From Mermis nigrescens (Eukaryota > Nematoda > Enoplea > Mermithida > Mermithidae), in contig JAVLUZ010000273.1 of the NCBI GenBank assembly GCA_036768485.1, forward strand, positions 5,189,391 through 5,253,390: a DNA stretch of 64,000 bases, read 5' to 3'. Below are positions 1-9,739 of the stretch, piece after piece. The stretch's first letter is position 1. Each line of letters starts with the position of its first letter. Under the pieces are notes generated by a model, which was not told the origin of the DNA, made no database searches, and saw only the letters and a program-made list of their open reading frames with translations. Position numbers and translations under genes: made by a program.

Positions 1-108
1 AATTGGCGATTCGGTTAATCGGAGATTTTAATCCTACCCCTCCCCAGGTTTAAACGCCGATTAGTGTGAGTTTCCTTCGTTTTGTGAGCCAGTAGGTTTC
101 TGTTTTCT

Positions 109-289
109 TTGATTATGGACGTTCGTGACGATTTGGACAAAAATCATGACAAAAATTTGGAAAACGTGATTCCGTGGAGGGTATTTTTGGAACGAGCAAA
201 TCCGATAGAAAGTTACGCTGATGATGAATTTTGGTCGCAATACAAGTTGGACAAAAAGAGAGCTAGCGAATTAATCAATTTACTTGAAA
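109..289 (+). pseudogene. HARBI1-like (PIF/Harbinger) transposase, N-terminal fragment
   Basis: About 60 codons resemble the region before the nuclease core of Harbinger transposases. A short acidic leader is followed by 'ANPIESYADDEFWSQYKLDK' and a helix with ELINLLE, the family pattern of 'DDEFWxxYRLSKExxxELIxLL'. An earlier in-frame ATG lies at 109; the second, at 115, is equally plausible. After about base 290 the frame enters sequence that belongs to the opposite-strand Myb-like gene, so the DDE nuclease domain is wholly missing. It cannot encode an active transposase. The family assignment rests on this motif alone. Confidence 0.6.
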
Positions 290-291
290 AC

Positions 292-496
292 TTTGCTGCG
301 ATCTTTCACATTAGGATTCGCTTTGAAAGCTTCTTCAATAGCACCCCATGCCTTGCTTTCAGCAGTCGCCATTTTTGAATCCGTTTTTTTTATTTTCGAT
401 AATTTCAGCTTTCTTGGAAGCGCATTCAAAGAGAAATTCGATTTCTTCATTGTCAAAATTTTGCGTTCTATCGCGAAGTTTATTACTGATGTCCAT
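292..496 (-). pseudogene. Myb/SANT-like Harbinger accessory protein, N-terminal fragment
   Basis: Reading the minus strand from an ATG at 494-496, the product begins MDISNKLRDRTQNFDNEEIE and continues in the style of Myb/SANT-like DNA-binding proteins of Harbinger elements: an acidic 'NFDxEE' start, an 'IIENKKTDSK' stretch, then 'KAWGAIEEAFKANPNV'. The frame shifts by one base in a run of eight A/T near 381-388, so the part after IIENKK is read in another frame. The fragment ends at the deletion junction near 292. In intact elements this protein helps bring the transposase to the termini. Here both genes survive only as converging 5' pieces. Confidence 0.6.
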
Positions 497-559
497 TTTT
501 CGCAGTTTTAATAAATGCGATCAGATATGACAAAAAATTTGAAAACCACAGCTTCCCAC

Positions 560-814
560 CATACACGGGCAGCAAGAAAATTCTGGGGGGAAGCAAGATT
601 TTTCGAAGGTCAAAAAATGACCCTAAAAATGGTGGTATGGCGATAAAAACACCATTTTTCGACGTTTCTCATCAAGCACTATCCATTGGCATCAAAAAAT
701 TGCGAAAAAAACGAAAAAATTTTCAAAAATTGAATTCTGGGGGTATTTTAATTTCTGGAGGGGTATTTTGGTTTCTGGGGGTGCATACCCCCCAAACCCC
801 CACGCCCAGGTGTG
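560..814 (+). mobile_element. hAT-type MITE, copy 1 (subfamily with 'GCAGCAAGAAAATTC' end)
   Basis: 255 bp flanked by an exact 8-bp duplication, CTTCCCAC (552-559 and 815-822). The ends are imperfect inverted repeats: CATACACGGGC on the left, and CACACCTGGGC when the right end is read inward. The centre holds the conserved block around 'TTCGACGTTTCTCATCAAGC', and the right third is G-rich then C-rich. No coding capacity. It is inserted in the Harbinger derivative. Confidence 0.9.
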
Positions 815-1143
815 CTTCCCACCCAACCTGTTTTTACTTTTGTACTATTATGAATCCTGTCCAGGCATGCCAAAAAAAATAACCAAATCAAACAGAAAAA
901 CCACTGACCTGCAAAGGTACTCGTTTTTCTACCTACTGGACTTGTCCAGTACCCGAAAGTCCAATCAAAATTGTTATTAATCGGCGTTTAATCGATGATT
1001 AAAAATTTAATCTGCGATTAGTCAATCAGCCTTTAATTGGCATTTGTGCATACGGATTTTAATTGGTCGTTAATCTCCAATTGATTAATCTACGATTAGG
1101 CTTAATCGCCGATTAAATTTATCGGCCTTTGTGCACACGAGCC

Positions 1144-2274
1144 TTAATTATTTTAAAGAAAGATTCAATCCTTCGTTTATTAATTAAATGACCGAAATTT
1201 AGACTCTACAAATGATTAGGTACAATCAGTTACTTACGGTGTTAATCCACAAATACTGTGACAAATTGATAGCTAACTAGAATAAGCGAATTTATCGACT
1301 AATGAATAATGGACGGAGAATGTTTAATGTTAGAAACAAAAGGATAACAAGGGTTTTAACAGTAAGACAAGATATGCCAAGACGCTGACTGATGGAAGCA
1401 GTCAGGAAAAACAGAGCACAAAAGTTAGAAGCGGACCGATGGCAGAAAGCAAACGTTAGACTGAGACACTTTTTCCTGTTCACGTTACTTTTATTAAAAT
1501 GGTTCTTTCGGACTTTCCACTTGGATCGCCAATTGGGTCATATTTTAAGAAAATGACCTCCCATTTCCGGGTTTTTCCGTAGTCCGAGTTCCATGTTTTT
1601 TACACAGGATCTTGAGCTTTCTATATGTGTTTGCATGCATTTAGCGCTTCTATGATCTCAAGCATAGTTTCCATGCGCTTTCTATGATTAAACCCGGAGT
1701 GACCTGTTCTTTTAGTCCAAGTCTGCATTTTTTATATGTTTAAACCTGTGGCTCAGGGTTTTCTATGTGATTCAATTTTTTTGTATCATTTCTATACTTG
1801 CTTATTCATTTTATGTGTTTTCCAACTTCCGTATATAATTTCTACATGAAGCTGTTGGATTTACGCTCTGCCTTCTTGGCTGTACTTTCTATACACCTAC
1901 ACGCGTTTTATGCTTGTTTTCTCAAAATTTCTCGATCGTGTTTTATGTTTTTTATCACCTCGGATTAATGGCCTTAAATCGCCAGTTTGAGCTATTAATC
2001 AAGCCTGTTACTTTAACAATTTTATTAATCTGTTTTGCTTAATGGCCATCTTAATTGGTAGTTTTGGCTGATACTTGCTCCTTCTTCCGGTCTATCTTAT
2101 ACTACAGTCTTACCTTACCATAATTTAAAAACACGCTTAACTACGGTTATCATAACACATATATATATAAATAATGATAACTTATCATAAAATAATTAAT
2201 ACATGTGACAATGTGATATATGGACATGCAACATTATATAAGTATATGTATAGTATTTTGCAATGTACTTGACA
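1144..2274 (-). repeat. Element A 3' LTR (left copy), visible inner part
   Basis: This block matches 12291-13416 closely over its whole length (about 95% by eye), and the two flank a minus-strand gag-env-pol. The inner boundary is the sequence ACTTGACA ending at 2274, adjacent to a purine tract. The outer ~180 bases expected from the other LTR are absent because the Harbinger element sits at the TTA near 1144; the remainder should lie left of the window. On the minus strand there is a TATA-like run at about 2160-2170 and an AATAAA at 1176-1181, suitable for promoter and polyadenylation functions. Confidence 0.85.
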
Positions 2275-2276
2275 CG

Positions 2277-2285
2277 TCCCCTCTT
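2277..2285 (-). other. Polypurine tract of element A
   Basis: On the minus strand AAGAGGGGA lies two bases upstream of the LTR start TGTCAAGT, the expected place and composition for the plus-strand DNA primer of an LTR retrotransposon. It defines the inner edge of the left LTR. Confidence 0.7.
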
Positions 2286-2292
2286 AAAAAAG

Positions 2293-3640
2293 TCAGACGT
2301 CCTCGGCTAACAGTAGGCTTTGATTTCGAAGAAAGTAGCAATGCTTCATGTCTGGTGGTTTCTTCTCTGCTTCAGCCTTCAGTTCTTCCGGATCCATTAT
2401 CAACTTTAAACGTTGAGGTGGTGCGTCAATTTTTTGCATAATTTTTGATTGTTCAAAATACTTTTTAATACAATTAACGTGGATGACTTGATTCCTATTT
2501 CCATCCATGTCGATTTCAATGTTAGGATATTTTACTGCAGTGATACGGTTTGGCCCAGTGTAAACCAACAACAGCTTTTTAGGTGTGCCACGTTTTATGG
2601 TCTCACTCTCTATCAAGACCAAATCACCAATTTTACACTCTGTGTCTTTGAACTTTATGTATATTATGTGCTTCCTTGTATTTTTGCTGAGATATTTCAA
2701 TTTGGTTTTGCACTTTAGTAAGCGCCTCAGCACAATGATTTTTGACCTCTTCCTCATAACGGTCGAGATCAACAAGGTAGATTGGCTGATTATAGCTAAG
2801 TACAGTGTCGAGGTCGACTGGAAGTTTTAGGGTTCGCCCATACATAAGTATGAAAATGGCTAAAACCATTTGTTTCGTTATTGTGTATGTTGGTCGCAAA
2901 AACGGCATATGGAAGATGTTCATCCCAGTATTATTTCGTTTTTGTCTAGGTATATTTTGATTCTCGTGATAAGGGTTTGATTCGCCCTCTCAACTTATCC
3001 ATTGCCCATTGGATGATAGGCCATTGTGAATATTCTACGTGTTTTAAATAAACTCATAAATAATTTCATTCATAAGTTCTGACATGAAATCTGACTCTCG
3101 ATCAGAACGCCTTGATGTATTTAGTGAAGTAGTCAATAAAGACCACAATGTATTTGTTTCCATTTTCTGTTAAATTCAACGGTCCCACACAATCCACGCC
3201 AATCCTTTCAAGTGGACCAGTTGACAAGATAGGCTGAATGCTCGCTGCAATTTTTTGGTGGGCTTGTTCATTGCGCTGACAATAATCGCAAGTTCTACAG
3301 TATTCTGTGACCTGTCTTGTCATATTCTTCCAAAAATATTTTTTTCGAAATAAGCTGCTTGGTTTTCTGCGCCCAGAAATGACCAGCAAGTTCATCATCA
3401 TGATGACCCGTAATAATCAATGGTCTTAGTATAATAGGTATTACCAGCCTTTTTGTTCTGTCGTCAAATTTATGCAAGATTTCATTTTCTATTATGAAAC
3501 CATCTGGGCAGTTGTTTTTCTCGAAAAAATCCTTTAATTCCGGATCCTCCCATTGTAATCGACCAATCCCTAAATCAGGTTCACTAGCTTTAGGAGTCCA
3601 ATCATTCTGTGAATTTATTAGATTAATGCCGCACTTTGTT
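2293..3640 (-). pseudogene. Element A integrase (decayed)
   Basis: Integrase joins the DNA copy to host DNA. The N-terminal zinc motif is visible as GHHDDELAGHFWAQKT followed, after a frameshift near 3350, by YCRTCDYCQ, giving the HHCC pattern. The catalytic core has the first Asp in RIGVDCVGPL and the second in SDRESDF. About 30 codons between 'YTKYIKAF'-type sequence and the second Asp are missing compared with element E, so the core has an internal deletion near 3100. The C-terminal GPY/F-like module survives (LLLVYTGPNRITAVKYPNIE, about 2560-2500) and is followed by a charged tail ending at 2293. Several stops and frame changes lie at 2930-3100. Confidence 0.75.
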
Positions 3641-4308
3641 CCATCATCGATCTTTAGTACATTATTGTCTATATCAAAATGTTTCATTTCATGTGAATTT
3701 GGCAGTCTAGATAACGAGTCTGCATTTTGATTCGTTATACCTTTGCACGGCACAACAGAAATTTTTGTTCTGGCTAGCGCAAGTCCCCAGCAGGCGATTT
3801 GTGATGAGGGATTCGATTTTTCTAAAACAGATTTCACTGCCATATGATCTGTTTCAATTGTTACTTCCTGTTGGTACAGGTAAGGTCGAAAATATTTAAC
3901 AAATTAGACGACAGCTAATGTTTCCAGTTCAGTGACGGAATAATTTTTTCTACTGTTCCTTAAAGAACGACTCGAATAAGCGATCGGATGCTCACAGTCA
4001 TCTTTCTGCATTTGTGATAAAACACCTCCAATCCCATTATACAAAGTGTCGGTTTGTAGAATAAACGGTCGCGTAAAATCAGGATGGGACAGCATGGGTG
4101 AATTCATCAGTTTTTCTTTCAGCATTTGAAAAGAATTTTCTTGTTCTTCTTTCCAAGAAAAACTTTTACCTTTTTTAGTAAACGATTTAGTGGTTAAGCA
4201 ATCTTTGAACAATTTTGTATGAATTTTCGATAGTAAGAGACAATACCCAAGAAAGATTTTATTTCTTTGATGTTCGTGGTTTGGGGCATTTCTTTTATTG
4301 CTTCTCAT
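3640..4308 (-). pseudogene. Element A RT connection and RNase H region (decayed)
   Basis: The segment follows RT on the minus strand. The first ORF (4308-3904) includes a connection region rich in Lys, 'FSWKEEQENSFQMLKEKL', then the gypsy RNase H start with FILQTDTLYNGIGGVLSQ, in which the usual first catalytic Asp is present as QTD. It continues with PIAYSSRSL and TELETLAVV, the Glu of the second motif. After a stop near 3904 the reading resumes with TDHMAVKSVLE (third Asp) at about 3840. The tail leads into integrase. Degrading the RNA template is the domain's normal role; stops preclude it here. Confidence 0.7.
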
Positions 4309-4319
4309 CTTTTTCGGAT

Positions 4320-5221
4320 CTGGTGAAACCCTTTTTCTGAGATCACATAACCCAGGTATACTGTTTTTTCATATGAGAATTAACACTTTGATAATTTTAG
4401 TATCATTTTTGCTTTGCTTAATCTTTCTAATAGTGTCTCTAAATTGTTTAATCATTTCTTGATGATTTTGCACAAAAATTAATACGTCATAGAGATAGAC
4501 AAGGCAAACACTCTATTGAAGGCCGGATAGAACAATATCCATGAGTATAGAAAAAGAAGCGGAGGCATCACACAACCCAAATGGTGTTAAATCCCATTTT
4601 CTCCTTATCCTCTTCTTCTATTGGGATAGAGTGGTACGCGTTTGCCTGGTCTATCGTAGTGAAATATTTCATCCCGTTTAACGTGTCAAGAATATCATCT
4701 ATTTTTGGCAACGGATAAACGTTTTTCTTTGTGATTTCGTTTATACCTCGAAAATCTACACACATGCGATGCGTTCTGTTGTTTTTTCTCACTAATACTA
4801 CGTTAGTAGACCACGGGGATGTACTTGCTCGGATAATACCCTTATTTTCGAGTTCTCTTACCTCTTCTATTATTATTTCTTTCTCTTTTGGTGAGGTGCA
4901 AAAAGGGTGCTTATATACAGGCAAACTGTCGCCAGTTATAATTTCGTGCTTAATTATGTCAGTTATTCCACAGTCTGATCTGTTTAAGGCATACAGACCT
5001 GGGAATTTGAGGAGTAATTTTACGATATCGTTTTGTTGCGGTACGCTTAAATGCGGAGAAATATTTGCATTTTCCCTAATCCAATCTTTGGTAACACAAG
5101 TCCTTTCATGAGCATCTGCTGGACGCTCATTTTCGGGATTGCTTAAGTACATATTGACATAACCTATCTTTGTTTCTGGGTACAGATGTATGTCATGCCA
5201 ATTAGGATTAAGTACTTGCAC
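4320..5221 (-). pseudogene. Element A reverse transcriptase (catalytic box altered)
   Basis: The 217-codon ORF 5221-4568 starts in the PR-RT linker and holds classic Ty3/gypsy RT blocks in order: LPVYKHPFCTSPKEKEIIIE, STSPWSTNVVLVRKN, RMCVDFRGINEITKKNVYPL, then FTTIDQANAYHSIPI with the first palm Asp. The frame then breaks. Further along, the box that should read Y-x-D-D is YLYD (about 4480-4491), with Tyr in place of the first Asp, and a stop lies just upstream. The enzyme would be inactive. No host-like introns are seen. Confidence 0.8.
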
Positions 5222-5239
5222 AGGTAAAGTGCCGTCGTC

Positions 5240-5458
5240 TCAAACAAGACATATTGAGTGCGCTAGGTAAATTCCCATTTTGCTTTCATTGGTTTTTGGC
5301 ACAAAAACAACCTCGTCTTCTGCACAATAATTATCAGATGCTTTTGCCAAAACGAATTGAACTAAACGCGCTGGTATTACTTCTTCGTTTTCTAATATTA
5401 CCGCACCTCGCATTTTGGAATCGGCGTCTCTCAAAATTGTATTGTAGATTTTTCCCAA
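5240..5458 (-). pseudogene. Element A protease-RT linker ORF
   Basis: A 72-codon open segment between the protease and RT pieces, beginning MGKIYNTILRDADSKMRGAV and running to a stop just before the RT ORF. In gypsy elements this span holds the end of the protease and a linker. The stretch 'GAVILENEEVIPARLVQFVL' resembles linkers that precede RT in this group. Its context fits pol; it has no separate recognised domain. Confidence 0.4.
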
Positions 5459-5661
5459 TTCCAGACCGTATTTTTGAATCTTGAGTGAAAATTTACTCCT
5501 AAAATAAGGTCTGCAGGGCAGTCATCTTGAATATACGCTAAAATTGTTTCTTCTACATCGGAAAAGCTAACGTTTACAAAAGCTGCTCCAAAAAGTCGAA
5601 TTTTGCTTTTATTGGCCGCAATGGGTCGGACGGAGGTCTCGTAGATTCTGAGATTTGGCAG

Positions 5662-5871
5662 TTACCTGGCTATTTTTAAGTGTAGGAGGGAATATACTGC
5701 TCCTGGATCAATCATAGCGGATATGCTTATATGATTGTTCAGAATTACATTAGTGTGCGGCAATTGTTTATTTGGCATCTTTATTACGCATACGCTAGCA
5801 GATGATTCTTTGGAGTTTTTAACATCTTTTTTCCATGTGACTTTCTTACTTTCTGATATTCTCGGTCCCAC
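5662..5871 (-). pseudogene. Element A retropepsin-like protease fragment
   Basis: A 69-codon ORF overlapping the 3' end of the env-like reading frame by about 26 bases. The core 'HISISAMIDPGAVYSLLHLK' matches the retropepsin active-site region, with the Asp kept but DTG changed to DPG. Homologous stretches are IDTGT in element E and IDCYA in fragment F. The overlap with env and the position ahead of RT give the order env, protease, RT. The remaining protease sequence down to 5460 is shifted out of frame. Confidence 0.65.
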
Positions 5872-7996
5872 TTTTAATATCCCCGAAAAAATGCTGCCTG
5901 AGCCTTTGACAGGTTGCGCTTCCGAAGTCGTAGGTAAGATAGACAGCGTATTGGGATAATGTTTGCGAGTTATATGAGAGATAAATAAAGTAGGCGATAA
6001 TTATGAATACTGAGATAATAAGTAAGAAATTAATTAAAAGCTGTACAGGACCTTTTAGCAGCGCATTAAAATCAGCGTAAAAGCTATTTTGGGTTCCAGT
6101 AATAAGCTTTTCTAAACCGCTTTCAGCTCCTTGCAAAGCAGTTTTGACTCCTGTGCTGACTCCAACAAGCGATTCACGTACAACATGCGGATTAATTGAC
6201 ATTTCCAATGTGTAATCTAAAAGTCGGTGCAAAACTTTTTCTAATCTTTCTGTTTTATAAAAATGCTTTCGAAACAGACCAAAAGTTTGTTTTTCAGCAG
6301 CCAGGCGGCTACAAAAAATTGCTGGGGTCTTAAATTGGAAAAATGTAAAATTTTTTCTTAAATTCATTTCTAATGGGACTTCTGAAACATGAACTAGTCC
6401 GTTTTTGGTGATCTATTTATCTTTATGTCGGTAAATTTCAACATTTTTGTGTAAACAGTCGACAGTATCCGAAAAATGAACTAAATCCTCTGTCCCTGGG
6501 GGTACAAACCAGATTTGTCCATTATACTCCACAGGTAGGTACCTATAACACATATCATTTATTTTATGGTCCATGTATATTTTTGACATGTTCACCTTTT
6601 TGCAGCTGCACAAAGTTAGAACCTCCCCAGAGAAGTCCGCCATCAAATCTGTTCTTTGAAAGAATGCCCGGGCCCCAATGGTGGGATCCAAGTATAACTA
6701 AAGCTGCCAAATAATGCCTATGCTTCTCTGGAATTGGTGACAAAGTTCGAGCCAGATTCTTCGAAAATTTGAAATTTCTTCTCGAAGAAATCGGATTTCG
6801 AGATAATTTAACTTCAAATTTATGGGGCCAATGTCCGTTTTCTCTATTTTAATAAATTTTGGTGCTTCCGACTTATGTTCGGAATGGACTTTTAACCCTC
6901 GGTTGTACCTAAAGCCTATTATGACTCCCTGCTCCGAAATGTAGGCATTATGTATTTCGCTACACTTTGTGTACTTCTCCTTAATTTTGAATGCTGCCCG
7001 TAGGTTGTCTACAACAACATAACCTTCGCTAATGAGCAAAGGAAAAGTACCTCGGGCGGTGTAGGGGCAAACCTTTCAAAAATATTCACCCTGCCAAATA
7101 AATGTTTGTTCAAGATTTTTACATTTTCCCTAGGTCGGGTGGCAGTGACTAATATCCCCCAAGTCAGAGATAGCGCTGTCTCCATCCCAACTTGCTACCT
7201 GCCCTATTTCAATCAGAAAACTAGTGACTGCATTACATTTATCTTTGCAGCACCAACTAAAGCAAATTTCTAATTCGAAATTAGTTGTCCAAAAACCATC
7301 AGCATTTTTGCTTAAATGAAAGCCCTCAATTTCTTTATTTTCGTACGAATCTTTACAGGTATTGTAAGAAACTGGTTGACTTTCACTTTTGACCGAGACT
7401 ATGCTTTTAGACCCGAAAAACCCAGTGTTTGTACAGACAGTTCGGGTAATTTTCGTGCATTTTATAGCACAAACACTTTTAGGCTCAATTCTGGGAACAA
7501 AAACCGTCACATTTTGTTTTTCGGGTTTGGAAATCGCTCCTCCAGGCAGAATGCATTTAACCAAATGGGGTAAATTTACAGCATGACCACTGCGGCTTGT
7601 ACTGCAAATTCGAAAATTTGCATCACCCACAGTACAGTACAATTCACGAAACACGTTAAAATCAATGTCACAAGAGCTATTTTAGATAATTTTATTGCAC
7701 TTATATAAATATATGATGTGCGCGGAAATTTAGATAGGCCAACGAGTTTTAGATACGTAGAAGGATTAAAGTTCTGGTGCGTATTAGATGCGTTTGTGAC
7801 AGTGCTGAGCTTAGATATTTTTACATCTCGTAATTGCGTTTTAAAAAGCCGTTTAATCACTGTCGGCTCCTTTTTGCCATCGGCATCCTTGCCATTGTCA
7901 TTCCCCTTGGCAAAGAAGTCGTCCTCATATTCCGATGTTTCGTCAAACAGCTCGCCCATGATGTCTGCATCCGACAGGTCTGAGACAAAAAATTGA
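5846..7996 (-). pseudogene. Element A env-like glycoprotein gene (broken), located between gag and pol
   Basis: Successive minus-strand ORFs (7996-7576, 7654-7130, 7039-6698, 6691-6413, 6367-5846) line up as one gene of roughly 700 codons with frameshifts and stops. It opens with an acidic segment (TSEYEDDFFAKGNDNGKDAD) and then a hydrophobic stretch (IALVTLILTCF) that could be a signal or anchor. A Cys-rich ectodomain follows, for example CFSWCCKDKCNAV and a DLGDISHCH segment. Near the end a long hydrophobic helix (VQLLINFLLIISVFIIIAYF) looks like the membrane anchor, followed by a ~50-residue tail. A membrane fusion or attachment role is inferred from this layout. The ectodomain reminds me of chuvirus-like glycoproteins carried by some invertebrate retroelements, but I cannot confirm that here. 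A second, independent copy lies at 13417-14487. Confidence 0.65.
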
Positions 7997-8575
7997 CATT
8001 TGAGAATGTTTTCAATAGCGTTTTCAAAGATGTGTTTGCTCTAGATTTTGGATATGTCAGATTCTGTAAAAATTGTTTAACCAAAGGCATATGAATCTGA
8101 TTAATTTCTGAGCTATTGAAACTAAAAAACGTACAAAAATGAGCTCTTTTAGATTTAATTTTGCTCATTTTTTCGTTTATCCATGAATTCTGGTGCTGAG
8201 CGCCAGATATCATTTTGGACATGGCACGTTCAATAAATGAGCAAAATTTAAACAAATAACAGGGACGCAATTTGTAAGCTCGAAATTTTTGAGCTTTCAA
8301 ATATAGATTTATCATAGGATTTCGACAGGCAATTACACAACATTGGAAAAAACACGCCCAGATTTTTCGGATTTTCAAAAATTTTTTAACAGGTTTATGA
8401 ATAATGATATTGTAAAAAAACGAAAGGTATGAAATTTTAGTTTCCCAATTTTATAGAACTTTTTACGATAGCGAACTTTCTTAGACGCATTCATTTCTTT
8501 ACAATACAATATATAATGCATCAGCACAAGCACTTGCATGCACAGCAAAAAATTCATAATGGACAGAGAAAACAA

Positions 8576-9010
8576 TCACATCCACAGTAGCAAATTTTTA
8601 AATACAACGTATAAGGCCATTAAAAGAAATTTCATGAAATTTTGAAGTGAGAAGTAATTAAAAAGAATAGTAAAAATTATGAGAATTTTTGTGATTACCT
8701 CAGAAGTAAGTGTTTTTGAATGAATTTTGAGATTTGCAAAAATATGGAAGAAAAATTGGGAGCATTTTATGATAAATTTGGAAAATTTCTCACTCAAATA
8801 GCGCGGCCAGTGCACGTAGGACAGGCCCGGCTGCGGTTCGACCAGTGGCTCGTTCTTCACTTCTTTCTCCGGCGGGGGGCTAGCTGGTGAATCCGGTATG
8901 GTAGGGTCGCACGGCGTGAAGTTGCGGTGCTCCGGACAGTAGACGCACATACAACGTGGCATAAATGCTCGACGAGGGCGGTTACGACACAAGTGGCATT
9001 GATTTCATTT
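8576..9010 (-). pseudogene. Element A unknown ORF with a cysteine cluster
   Basis: The frame starts within about 9010-8992 and carries CHLCRNRPRRAFMPRCMCVY followed by CPEHRNFTPC, a closely spaced series of Cys residues with basic residues. This looks like a small zinc-binding module, somewhat like the Cys-rich tails of piggyBac-type transposases. A proline- and acid-rich segment follows (SPASPPPEKEVKNEPLVEPQ), then an AT-rich hydrophobic run that may be out of the real frame. It lies between gag and env. It could be the end of a Gag-associated ORF or an accessory gene; I cannot assign a function. Confidence 0.4.
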
Positions 9011-9050
9011 CAAGCGATGCATCAGTCCATCAGCTGTAATGTTGTCATCA

Positions 9051-9575
9051 TCAGAATTTTGTGAAATTATTTTGCAGCGGCGGGGGATTTAAGAAAGGGA
9101 TAAAGGCCCCATCCGCATGCCAAAAGAATAAATTTTTGGCCTTCCAGGCCTCAAAATTGCTAAAAGGCAAGTTGCTGCCAACACATTCCGCATCCGACTC
9201 AGTAGAGACCGGAAGTGGGAAAGGGCCGTCGCACTCTCTCAGCTGCGCGTTAAGATTTTTGAGATAACACACATAATTTTCCTTGGCGTCCGCATCTTCA
9301 TCAATTCTTTTGCGGAATAGATAGCAAACGTCGGCGAGCGCATTCTTGCCTTCGTTGTAGGCATAAAGATAGCCAAAGTTGGCAAGTGCTTCTTCACCAT
9401 CCGCCAGCCTTTTGCTTACTGCACGGAGAGAAACAGTTGCTAGATTTATATAACCGTTTCCAGGGGTTCTTTCCAGAAGGCCCTCATCCTCAATGTTCAA
9501 AAATTCACAAACTGAGGAATTTTTGTCATTTATTTCCTGATTTACGAACAAAATGCTATTATTTGTTGGTTGCAT
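9051..9575 (-). CDS. Element A unknown ORF X (174 codons)
   Basis: This is the longest undamaged ORF between gag and env in element A. It begins MQPTNNSILFVNQEINDKNS, has a helical, Ala/Glu/Leu-rich middle (SKRLADGEEALANFGYLYAY, DVCYLFRKRIDEDADAKENY) and ends with proline and phenylalanine residues. No signal peptide, membrane helix or enzyme motif is visible. An intact frame in an otherwise decayed element may mean recent function, or chance. Position suggests an accessory protein of the element. I do not recognise the family. Confidence 0.4.
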   Translation of the reverse strand: MQPTNNSILFVNQEINDKNSSVCEFLNIEDEGLLERTPGNGYINLATVSLRAVSKRLADGEEALANFGYLYAYNEGKNALADVCYLFRKRIDEDADAKENYVCYLKNLNAQLRECDGPFPLPVSTESDAECVGSNLPFSNFEAWKAKNLFFWHADGAFIPFLNPPPLQNNFTKF

Positions 9576-9739
9576 TAATTTTTCTGAAAAACGAACATTT
9601 CTTTCTCGATTTCGGTGATTATTTGGCAGGAGTCCTTAGCCCCGGACTCTGAATTCTTGACCCCGTACCTCTATTATCAGTGTTATACAAATTTTGTCTT
9701 GCACGATTCTGATGAGCAGAATGAGCTTGACTATTACGA

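Larger units (their letters stand above)
1..1143. mobile_element. PIF/Harbinger deletion derivative (right part and all but the outermost left end)
   Basis: The left edge of the window and the sequence near 1100-1143 carry matching subterminal repeats rich in AATCGGCGATTA-type motifs in inverted orientation. The right end, read inward from 1143, is GGCTCGTGTGCACAAAGGCC, like Harbinger termini, and is followed by TTA, the usual Harbinger target. By alignment of the two ends the left terminus lies about 30 bases before base 1. Between the ends are the first parts of a HARBI1-like transposase (plus strand) and a Myb/SANT-like protein (minus strand), facing each other with everything between them deleted. 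A hAT-type MITE is inserted at 560-814. The element interrupts the left LTR of element A. Confidence 0.7.

Noticed and set aside
637..980. Plus-strand ORFs with Pro/Cys-rich sequence
   Set aside because: They translate MITE copy 1 and its flank; similar frames recur in every MITE copy.
4731..5111. Plus-strand ORF of 126 codons
   Set aside because: It is the complement of the element A RT gene, whose minus-strand frame has clear RT motifs.
5846..7996. Envelope gene as a host membrane protein
   Set aside because: It lies inside the LTR-bounded element, overlaps protease, and has a second diverged copy next to the LTR, so it belongs to the element.
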